Positions 1 to 5,636 of a stretch of DNA of 6,729 nucleotides are shown one piece after another. Under the pieces are notes generated by a model, which worked only from the letters and a program-made list of their open reading frames with translations, had not been told where the DNA came from and searched no databases. The translations under genes and the position numbers were made by a program. Where the stretch lies: positions 1 through 6,729 of the forward strand of contig JAGHSL010000318.1 of assembly GCA_018065885.1 (NCBI GenBank). Direction: 5' to 3'. The stretch comes from Candidatus Limimorpha equi (GTDB lineage Bacteria; Bacteroidota; Bacteroidia; Bacteroidales; F082). Every line of letters begins with the position of its first letter. Position 1 is the stretch's first letter.

Positions 1-2383
1 CCCAGCTGATTTCGTCAACAATCTTGTCCTGCATATCTTTAGGGACGATGCCATTGCGGATGCAGGCTTCCTTGTCGACGGTCAGTTTCAGTTGACGGCA
101 AGGCACATAGTGGGTCGAGCCACCGCCTTGGTAATACTTCACGGCCTTCGGGTTGTTGAGGAAATCAATGACTTGCTGCAATTCGACACGCTTGCCGTTG
201 AAGAAATCTTCCTCAATGATAGGCAGACTTTCGTTGACACCGTTTTCATATTCCTTAGGACTCAATGTCAACGGCATGCGTTCCGATTCGTAGACCTTTC
301 TGCCCATCTGATGGACATACCAATAGCCTTGTGAAAGCATGTAATTGCACACGCGGACATCGGTGCGGTAGCCTTCCACTTCCTGGACGTACCAAAGTGG
401 GAAGGTGTCGTTGTCGCCACGGGTGAAAATGACGGCATTCGGAGGTAACTGTGCAAGGTAGTTCTTTGCCCAGTCTAAGGCCGAAGTCTTGCCGGAACGG
501 TTGTGTTCTTCCCAGCCTTGCGAACCCATGACGCATGGCACGGCGAGGAAACAAACCAGGCCGACGGCCACGGTTGTCACCATTTTCTTGCTCTTGGTGG
601 CGCGGTCAATGAGGTCGATGAGGGCGATCACGCCCATGCCAATCCAGATGCAGAAGGCGTAGAAGGAACCTGCGTAGGAGTAGTCTCTTTCACGAGGCTG
701 GCAAGGCACTTGGTTCAGGTAGACGACGATGGCAATGCCAGTCATGACAAAGACGAGGATGATAATCCAGCTGCTTCGACGGTCACGATACAGCAGCCAA
801 ACCAAACCGATGAGGCCGAGAATCAGAGGCAGGAAGAAATAGGTGGTTCTGCCAGGATTCTGCAAACTTTCAGGCATGTCGCTCTGGTCGCCGAGACGGG
901 CGTCATCAATGAGACTGATGCCGCTCAACCAGTTTCCGTGGCTTAGTTCGCCTTGGCTTTCGATGTCGTTCTGACGGCCAACGAAATTCCACATGAAGTA
1001 TCTCCAATACATCCAGTTGCATTGATAGTTGAAGAAGAACTTCAGGTTTTGTCCCATGGTCGGCTTCAGGACGGTTTCAGTTGAGCCATCGTATTTTTTC
1101 ACTCTCACAGGGTCGCCGATGATGTTGCCTCGGCGGTCTTTGCGATAGTGTTCATACGTATCTATATGACGCTCGTTTTGCGTGCTCCACATACGTGGGA
1201 AGATGGTCTTCATTTCGTCGGGATATTCAGGTTCGGAGTGTTTGCGGTCGTCGGTGATGACATATTTGTGCGCTTCTTCATCCTTGACATAGATTGGAGA
1301 TGCATCTTTGGCATCGGAAACGGGAGCGTTGTAATAAGCGCCGTAAAGCAAAGGCCAGCTGCCGTATTGTTCACGGTTGAGGTAAGCCAGCAGCGAAAGC
1401 GATTCCTTCGGCTCATTTTCGTTGATAGGCGTGTTCGTGTTGGCGCGGATGACCAGCATGAAGAACGACGAGTAGCCAATTAAAATGAACATGAGGCAGA
1501 GGATGGCGGTGTTCCAAACCACTTTCTGACGCTTGGTGGTGTAAATCAGGCCCCAGACGATGAGTCCGATGATGAGAGCGAAATAAACGATAGTGCCCAG
1601 ATTGAATGGAGCTCCAAGCGTGTTGACGAAGAACAGTTCCATCTTGCCAGCCAGGTTGACGGTCTGAGGCACGATGAAGTTGTTGATTAGCCAAAGCAGC
1701 ACCACCGAGATGAGGCCCACGCCAATGAAACGCCAAAACGTGATCTTTTTCTTGGCTTTCTTGAAGTAAACCACATAAACGATGGCAGGGATGCACAAGA
1801 GGTTAAGCAGGTGAACGCCAATGGATAAGCCAATCATGAAGGCGATGAAGACAATCCAGCGGAGGCTCTTCGGGTCGTCGGACGATTCCTCCCATTTCAG
1901 GATGGCCCAGAATGTGACGGCGGTGAAGAAAGATGACATAGAATACACTTCGCCTTCCACGGCGTTGAACCACTGCGATTCGCTGAAGCAGTAGGCGATG
2001 GCGCCGACGAAACCGGCCAGCAGCACGCCAATCTTATTCACCCAAGGCGCATCTTCGCCTTCTTTCATCCAGATTTTTCGGGCCAGCATGGTGATGGTCC
2101 AGAACAAAAATGCGATGGTCAGGCCGCCGCAAATGGCCGACATGCCGTTGATCATCATGGCCACTTTGGTGACATCGCCGCCCGCAAAGAGCGAGAAGAA
2201 ACGGCCTAACATTTGGAAAAGAGGTGCCCCAGGAGGGTGACCCACTTGCAGTTTAAAAGCAGTCGAGATGTACTCGCCGCAGTCCCACCAGCTCACCGTT
2301 GGTTCGAGCGTGAGAAAATACACGACGGTGGCAATCAAACCAGCCAGCCAGCCTGTAATGTTGTTTAACCTTTTAAAAGTCAT
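1..2383 (-). CDS. DUF2723 family polytopic membrane protein, probable GT-C glycosyltransferase (3' end outside window)
   Basis: 794 codons are visible and the frame is still open at the left edge. Residues 10-48 form a first membrane helix followed by a loop reading LEPTVSWWDCGEYISTAF, then VGHPPGAPLF; this is the hallmark start of DUF2723 proteins. Acidic D34 and E37 sit where GT-C glycosyltransferases carry their catalytic acidic residue in the first periplasmic loop (family knowledge; the role here is inferred). Many hydrophobic helices follow (about 78-100, 116-134, 174-207, 216-240, 263-281, 290-312), then a large soluble loop, further helices, and the family-typical QPRERDYSYAGSF near bases 670-710. 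Full members are roughly 1000-1150 residues, so about the last quarter is missing. The family is linked to sugar transfer at the inner membrane; substrate unknown. The start is firm: an in-frame TAG lies at 2411-2413 with no start codon between. Identification as DUF2723 is very safe; the enzymatic role is less certain. Confidence 0.93.
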   Translation of the reverse strand, partial: MTFKRLNNITGWLAGLIATVVYFLTLEPTVSWWDCGEYISTAFKLQVGHPPGAPLFQMLGRFFSLFAGGDVTKVAMMINGMSAICGGLTIAFLFWTITMLARKIWMKEGEDAPWVNKIGVLLAGFVGAIAYCFSESQWFNAVEGEVYSMSSFFTAVTFWAILKWEESSDDPKSLRWIVFIAFMIGLSIGVHLLNLLCIPAIVYVVYFKKAKKKITFWRFIGVGLISVVLLWLINNFIVPQTVNLAGKMELFFVNTLGAPFNLGTIVYFALIIGLIVWGLIYTTKRQKVVWNTAILCLMFILIGYSSFFMLVIRANTNTPINENEPKESLSLLAYLNREQYGSWPLLYGAYYNAPVSDAKDASPIYVKDEEAHKYVITDDRKHSEPEYPDEMKTIFPRMWSTQNERHIDTYEHYRKDRRGNIIGDPVRVKKYDGSTETVLKPTMGQNLKFFFNYQCNWMYWRYFMWNFVGRQNDIESQGELSHGNWLSGISLIDDARLGDQSDMPESLQNPGRTTYFFLPLILGLIGLVWLLYRDRRSSWIIILVFVMTGIAIVVYLNQVPCQPRERDYSYAGSFYAFCIWIGMGVIALIDLIDRATKSKKMVTTVAVGLVCFLAVPCVMGSQGWEEHNRSGKTSALDWAKNYLAQLPPNAVIFTRGDNDTFPLWYVQEVEGYRTDVRVCNYMLSQGYWYVHQMGRKVYESERMPLTLSPKEYENGVNESLPIIEEDFFNGKRVELQQVIDFLNNPKAVKYYQGGGSTHYVPCRQLKLTVDKEACIRNGIVPKDMQDKIVDEISW

Positions 2384-2435
2384 TGCTTTATTGTAATTTG
2401 TTATTGTTTGCTACAAACTGAATACTACAAAACTG

Positions 2436-2469
2436 CAAAAATATTGTTTTTTGGCTTAGGTTTTTCAAA
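2436..2469 (-). promoter_or_regulatory. Bacteroidota-type promoter for the DUF2723 gene
   Basis: On the minus strand a TTTG (2469-2466) is followed after 22 bases by TATTTTTG (2443-2436) and then CA. This matches the Bacteroidota sigma-70 pattern TTTG, about 19-21 bases, TAnnTTTG, with a spacer one base longer than usual. Transcription would start near 2428, giving a leader of about 45 bases before the ATG at 2383. The leader is A-rich with no clear Shine-Dalgarno sequence, which is normal in this phylum. Called from sequence pattern only. Confidence 0.6.
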
Positions 2470-2511
2470 GGAGATGGAAAATATTGTGTCGGGCCGTGGA
2501 CAAACCGCACG

Positions 2512-2544
2512 AAAAATCCGCCTCACTTTCGCAAGACGGATTTT
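2512..2544 (-). terminator. Rho-independent terminator after the lipoprotein unit
   Basis: Read on the minus strand, AAAATCCGTCTTGC pairs with GTGAGGCGGATTTT across a GAAA tetraloop, giving a continuous 14-bp stem, and the T run (2516-2512) provides the U tract. Three of the pairs are G-U wobbles in minus-strand RNA and would be A-C mismatches in plus-strand RNA, so the element is oriented to the minus strand. It lies 35 bases past the stop at 2579 and upstream of the DUF2723 promoter, separating the two transcription units. Confidence 0.88.
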
Positions 2545-2578
2545 CAAATTGGTGAATTACATTGATAAGAAGATGAAT

Positions 2579-2885
2579 TTACAGGCTGAACTTGTGAATT
2601 GTGCTATCAAGTAATCCCTCGTGGAGTGTGACCCAAACCTTCTTGTTTGCTATGTCGTAAATGGTATTGTGCGTTGTGTCCCACCATTCCGTATCTTCAC
2701 GGAAGCCGTTTTGTTTAATATAGGCCTTTTCTTCTGCCCAAGCATTTTGTTCCGAAAGTGAAATGCTATCCAGAAAATTCTGATATTGTGGTATATTAAC
2801 ATTGTTACCGGAATCATCGTCGCTTTTTTTTGCAACTTGCCAATGTGATGGCAAAGATGCTGATAATTAAACAAATCTTTTTCAT
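2579..2885 (-). pseudogene. Short lipoprotein gene with frameshift, likely remnant of a duplicated Ntn-hydrolase lipoprotein
   Basis: The ATG at 2885 opens a lipoprotein signal peptide, MKKICLIISIFAITLASC, nearly identical to that of the larger neighbour. Directly after the lipobox cysteine there are eight A's (2824-2831). In the starting frame they lead to KKKRR and a TGA at 2814-2816. Removing one A gives CKKSDDDSG and an open frame to the TAA at 2579, for a 101-residue protein. The KKSDDD stretch resembles the acidic lipoprotein export signal of Bacteroidota, and its continuity with the downstream frame argues that seven A's is the ancestral state. The last 30 residues (NTIYDIANKKVWVTLHEG...FSL) resemble the final strands of the 437-residue neighbour (YSAVYNANQRTVLFNVHND...IDL). 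The middle and any catalytic cysteine motif are absent. It begins 24 bases after the neighbour's stop, so the two are probably co-transcribed. Alternatives: an assembly or sequencing indel in the homopolymer, or slippage-dependent expression. Confidence 0.6.
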
Positions 2886-2909
2886 GAATTGTGTGTTTTC
2901 AATTTTTTA

Positions 2910-4223
2910 CTATTGTAAATCTTTTTTCAGGTCAATGGTGAAGGCTTCTGACATGTCGTTGTGGACATTGAAGAGCACGGTGCGCTGATTGGCATTATAT
3001 ACTGCGGAGTAATTGGTCAGCTCACCAGGATACTCAATGGCGAAGGTGCCTTCTTGCAGGCATTTGAGTGCTTGGAATTCGCTCATGACCGGTCTGTATG
3101 AATTCATCATTCGTCCGACGCGGGCTTTGGCACTGAATTCATATTGCCATTTGTCCTGCATGTATGTTTTTGTAGCTTCCAGATTGCAATAATAATTCTC
3201 CATGCTACAGTACTCAAAGGGGATTACATGAGGAGTGTTTTCCAATATCACCTTGCGTTCATCTGCCCGCAGGACATAGAGTGAGTCGTTCCAATACTCG
3301 AAGACAGCATAGTCACCGGTGGCATCGGCAACGAGCAGGTGCCCGTTCATTATGTAGTTGAGGTGGGTGAAGTCGAAATCATCACGCAGCATTTTTTCGG
3401 CATCATCTACGGTGGCGCAGCGTGTGAGCAGCATATAGTACATAGACGGATAGGTCAGTTGCGGTAGCGAATAGTCACCATTCTTGTTTTCCACGGTGAT
3501 GTGCGGTAGGGTAGTCGTCGTGTCATTTTCGCCGGGTTTCTGCAGTGGTGGCAGCTGAAGCATACAGTAGCACAGACCTTGGTCATTCATTCCGCCCAAG
3601 TCGGAGATATGCTGGGTGAGAAGGTAAGAGAGATCCGTTTTTCCGTCCATCAAGCATCCATCTGTCAGATATTCAGGTGCCACTCTGATTCCGTTGTAAA
3701 TGGTGCTTGACAATGACACAAAGCCATATTGGCCAGGTTTGGGGCGTTGATAAAGTGCAATGATGCTTCCTCCTGCGCCATCCATATTGTGGCAGAAAAG
3801 GGTTTCCTTCTTCTCATTCTGGCATACGAAAGCGGAACAAACCAAAGGGTCATCCATAGGAATCGGATCGGAATGTTCATAATACAGTAAATCTAAATAA
3901 TCGGTGAAATACATTTTTTCGCCTTCCAAGGCGGCATCAGACGTGTATCTAGCACTACCTGTCTTGCAAAGTGCCTCCATAGGAAAATCTGCCAAATAGT
4001 CCATGTAGAATAAACGGTTTTTCGATACGTGGGTGAGTGATTCCAGGGTCTCTTTGGATTTTGGCAGCCTGCAGTTGGCAACATTCATCGGGTTGGGCGA
4101 CTTTTCTGTATGGGAACGCAATTCCGTGATGAGAGTTCCTTCAATTTCGTTTGAGTCGTCCGTTTTCTTGCATCCCGCTAATACGATGGCAAAAATGCTG
4201 ATAATCAAATAGATTTTTTTCAT
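2910..4223 (-). CDS. Lipoprotein of the choloylglycine hydrolase / C45-like linear amide C-N hydrolase superfamily
   Basis: 437 residues. Residues 1-18 are a lipoprotein signal ending in the lipobox LAGC; C18 would be lipidated, and KKTDD just after resembles a surface-export signal. Residues 19-128 look like a propeptide. The Ntn-hydrolase core begins at C129: CSAFVCQN...LFCHNMDG. Its spacing matches bile salt hydrolases exactly, with C129 at the place of nucleophile C2 and D148 at D21. Further matches are GMNDQGL (N213, like N82), ENTP (N329, like N175 of TNSP) and ARVGR (R368, like R228). The normally conserved Arg of the GRNxD motif is H145. Family members hydrolyse linear amide bonds (conjugated bile acids, penicillin V, N-acyl amino acids or amines); the long propeptide is closer to the C45 and acid ceramidase/NAAA types. 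The substrate cannot be told. The ATG at 4223 is chosen because the signal peptide begins there. A broken paralogue follows. The superfamily call is good; subfamily is uncertain. Confidence 0.82.
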   Translation of the reverse strand: MKKIYLIISIFAIVLAGCKKTDDSNEIEGTLITELRSHTEKSPNPMNVANCRLPKSKETLESLTHVSKNRLFYMDYLADFPMEALCKTGSARYTSDAALEGEKMYFTDYLDLLYYEHSDPIPMDDPLVCSAFVCQNEKKETLFCHNMDGAGGSIIALYQRPKPGQYGFVSLSSTIYNGIRVAPEYLTDGCLMDGKTDLSYLLTQHISDLGGMNDQGLCYCMLQLPPLQKPGENDTTTTLPHITVENKNGDYSLPQLTYPSMYYMLLTRCATVDDAEKMLRDDFDFTHLNYIMNGHLLVADATGDYAVFEYWNDSLYVLRADERKVILENTPHVIPFEYCSMENYYCNLEATKTYMQDKWQYEFSAKARVGRMMNSYRPVMSEFQALKCLQEGTFAIEYPGELTNYSAVYNANQRTVLFNVHNDMSEAFTIDLKKDLQ

Positions 4224-4256
4224 GGTAAAATAAGGTGGGTTCTATTTGTTTCATTT

Positions 4257-4299
4257 CACCGTCCAAACCAATAGCACCCATTATCTGGCTTTGACGGTG
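4257..4299 (-). promoter_or_regulatory. Leader hairpin 1 upstream of the Ntn-hydrolase lipoprotein
   Basis: CACCGTC (4257-4263) pairs perfectly with GACGGTG (4293-4299). The stem extends past single-base bulges at 4264 and 4289 through AAA/TTT and CC/GG, giving about 12 bp. On the minus strand it ends 33 bases before the ATG at 4223. The loop contains GGGTGC, which could alternatively pair with the GCACC at the stem base. There is no T run, so it is not a terminator. It does not match a riboswitch I recognise. Confidence 0.45.
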
Positions 4300-4300
4300 C

Positions 4301-4317
4301 GAGACTTGCACAGTCTC
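4301..4317 (-). promoter_or_regulatory. Leader hairpin 2, adjacent perfect inverted repeat
   Basis: GAGACT (4301-4306) and AGTCTC (4312-4317) form a perfect 6-bp stem with a 5-base loop, one base away from hairpin 1. The two stacked hairpins would lie in the leader RNA of the lipoprotein gene if transcription starts near 4370. Alternatively the inverted repeat is a protein-binding operator. It is symmetric, so the strand assignment rests on the downstream gene. Confidence 0.4.
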
Positions 4318-4335
4318 ATATTAGATTGCAAACCT

Positions 4336-4345
4336 TAAATTTGCA
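4336..4345 (+). promoter_or_regulatory. Plus-strand -7 promoter-like box TAAATTTGCA (copy 1)
   Basis: TAAATTTG matches TAnnTTTG, followed by CA as is common at Bacteroidota start sites. No TTTG is found 19-21 bases upstream, so the element is incomplete. No intact plus-strand gene lies downstream in the window. Confidence 0.25.
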
Positions 4346-4376
4346 GCGCGAAATGCGTCACATCAGATTTGCAGGG

Positions 4377-4405
4377 CAAAAGTAGTAAATTTGCACGATA
4401 ACAAA
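4377..4405 (-). promoter_or_regulatory. Candidate promoter for the Ntn-hydrolase lipoprotein gene
   Basis: On the minus strand TACTTTTG (4384-4377) matches TAnnTTTG. A TTTG (4405-4402) lies 17 bases upstream, slightly closer than the usual 19-21. A start near 4370 would give a leader of about 145 bases that includes both hairpins at 4257-4317. It overlaps back to back with the plus-strand box at 4386-4395. Pattern match only. Confidence 0.5.
4386..4395 (+). promoter_or_regulatory. Plus-strand -7 promoter-like box TAAATTTGCA (copy 2)
   Basis: This is the same ten bases as the box at 4336-4345, again matching TAnnTTTG followed by CA. The nearest upstream TTTG (4368-4371) is only 14 bases away. 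Transcription from it would begin almost exactly at the start of the orphan plus-strand reading frame. Pattern match only. Confidence 0.25.
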
Positions 4406-4517
4406 CAACAGTCATAAACAAAACCTTTACACTTTCCTCGAAGAACCGGAAAAAGACTGGTCCAAACTGCTGGAAGAACAGGAAAATCCGCCGCCTCAGC
4501 TCTCTCTGTTTGACTAG
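4389..4517 (+). pseudogene. Orphan protein-like C-terminal fragment, no start codon
   Basis: Between an in-frame TAA (4386-4388) and a TAG (4515-4517) lie 42 sense codons with no ATG, GTG or TTG start. The peptide looks like the end of a real protein: NLYTFLEEPEKDW, then KLLEEQENPPP, ending QLSLFD. It is rich in Glu with one Trp, and ends in the LSLFD-type tail common at bacterial protein C-termini. It is either the decayed 3' end of a lost plus-strand gene or a very short protein using ATA at 4398 as a start, which would be highly unusual. I do not recognise the family. A minus-strand frame over the same bases (4363-4566) looks like a shadow. Confidence 0.4.
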
Positions 4518-4534
4518 GGGGGCTTATTTTTATG

Positions 4535-4574
4535 AAAAAACATCCGCAACGCCTGTCTACTGGCATCGCGGATG
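4535..4574 (-). terminator. Minus-strand rho-independent terminator without an obvious gene
   Basis: On the minus strand CATCCGCGATGCC pairs with GGCGTTGCGGATG across an 8-base loop, a 13-bp stem followed at once by TTTTTT (4540-4535). Two pairs are G-U wobbles only in minus-strand RNA and become A-C mismatches on the plus strand, so the orientation is clear. The nearest minus-strand gene, pyrF, already has its own terminator at 4709-4745. This one is therefore either a backup terminator or ends an unannotated short RNA from about 4575-4705. Confidence 0.85.
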
Positions 4575-4708
4575 GATTTCCGCCGGCTTTTTTGTTTTAG
4601 CGGACAGCAATAAAAGCAAATTGTGTTGAAGCAATATAATGAATCTTTGCAAATAAAGTGATTCAAAAGTATTTCGCCAATTTTGTAAAAAGCTCACTGC
4701 CGTTTGCC

Positions 4709-4745
4709 AAAAAGTCCGCCTACTTTAAAAAAAAGGCGGACTTTT
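4709..4745 (-). terminator. Terminator of the prfA-pyrF operon
   Basis: AAAAGTCCGCC (4710-4720) and GGCGGACTTTT (4735-4745) form a perfect 11-bp inverted repeat with a 14-base loop. In minus-strand RNA the stem ends in five U's (4713-4709). It lies about 55 bases past the pyrF stop. The stem is symmetric, with a T run on the plus strand too, so it could work in both directions. Confidence 0.85.
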
Positions 4746-4799
4746 AGCTTTGTTGTTTCAATGGTCTCTTGCAACGAAACGAAAATATGTTTTCAAAAA

Positions 4800-5627
4800 T
4801 CAAATTATTCCTTTCTCTTTCAGCAAGACAGCCATCTGTTCCTGCAATTCCTTGGCCTTTTCGCCGGCGCGGATGGCGAAATCGCTGCCATTGGAAGCGT
4901 AAATGATGCCTCTCGATGAGTTGACAAGCAGGCCACATTCATTGTTCAGTCCGTTTTTGGCAACAGCTTGCAAGTCGCCGCCCTGTGCGCCAACGCCTGG
5001 CACTAAGAAGAAGTAATCGGGCAACATCTTGCGGATTTCGCCCAATTCTTCAGGGTGTGTTGCGCCAACCACAAACATCATTTTTTCGGAGTCGGCCCAA
5101 GTGGTTGCAGTTTGCAGCACCTGCTGGTGCAGCATCTTGTCGCCAACACTGAGATATTGGAAATCCTTTGAGCCGGCATTGGAAGTCAGGGCCAGAAGGA
5201 CGACCCACTTGTCTTCGAAGTTTAGGAAAGGCTCGACGGAATCCTTGCCCATGTAAGGTGCCACGGTGAGGGCATCGGCTTTCAGCGTGTTGAAGAATGC
5301 CTTGGCATAGTTGGCTGAAGTGTTGCCAATGTCGCCGCGTTTTGCATCGGCTATGACGAAGATTTCAGGATAGTTGTTGTGGATGTACTGAATGGTGCGT
5401 TCCAGACTCAGCCAGCCTTTTGTGCCATACACTTCGTAGAAAGCCGTGTTGGGCTTGTAAGCAACGGCATATTGCGCTGTCTTGTTGATAATCTGCTTGT
5501 TAAACTCGAAGACAGGGTCTTCCATAGCCAATAATTCCTGAGGAATCTTGTTGATGTCGGTGTCCAAGCCAACGCATAAAAACGATTGCTTCTGCTTGAT
5601 TTGTTCAAAAAGTTGTGATTTATTCAT
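4800..5627 (-). CDS. pyrF: Orotidine 5'-phosphate decarboxylase
   Basis: 275 residues. The enzyme decarboxylates OMP to UMP, the last step of de novo pyrimidine synthesis, in the cytoplasm. The beta/alpha-barrel landmarks are in order: FLCVGLDTD (17-24) on strand 1, YKPN (57-60) with the substrate-contact lysine, the catalytic DAKRGDIGNT (94-103) with D94, K96 and D99, APYMGKDS (123-130), PGVGAQGG (210-217) for phosphate binding, and NSSRGI (236-241) with the phosphate-binding Arg. The length and the DAKRGDIGNT form fit the longer type 2 OMP decarboxylases of Bacteroidota and actinobacteria. The ATG at 5627 lies 9 bases after the prfA stop, so the two are co-transcribed. Nothing is missing or unusual. 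Confidence 0.98.
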   Translation of the reverse strand: MNKSQLFEQIKQKQSFLCVGLDTDINKIPQELLAMEDPVFEFNKQIINKTAQYAVAYKPNTAFYEVYGTKGWLSLERTIQYIHNNYPEIFVIADAKRGDIGNTSANYAKAFFNTLKADALTVAPYMGKDSVEPFLNFEDKWVVLLALTSNAGSKDFQYLSVGDKMLHQQVLQTATTWADSEKMMFVVGATHPEELGEIRKMLPDYFFLVPGVGAQGGDLQAVAKNGLNNECGLLVNSSRGIIYASNGSDFAIRAGEKAKELQEQMAVLLKEKGII

Positions 5628-5636
5628 GGTGTTGTG

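Noticed and set aside
503..946. Plus-strand 147-codon frame opposite the DUF2723 gene
   Set aside because: It is antisense to a clear conserved coding frame and rich in residues typical of reverse-strand shadows; no independent support.
2408..2614. Plus-strand 68-codon frame between the DUF2723 gene and the short lipoprotein
   Set aside because: It covers a minus-strand promoter and terminator and the 3' end of the short lipoprotein gene; its composition is not protein-like and no family is recognisable.
2650..2874. Minus-strand 74-codon frame in the third reading frame across the short lipoprotein
   Set aside because: It reads through the same bases out of phase with both the signal peptide and the C-terminal part that resembles the neighbour, so it is a shadow.
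4122..4254. Minus-strand upstream ATG at 4254 giving a short frame overlapping the lipoprotein start
   Set aside because: It is out of frame with the lipoprotein, has no ribosome binding site, and lies at the foot of hairpin 1; chance occurrence is likely.
4532..4600. Plus-strand 22-codon frame starting MKKHPQRL after a GGGGGG run
   Set aside because: It lies almost wholly within the terminator hairpin at 4535-4574; the hairpin explains the sequence better than a peptide.
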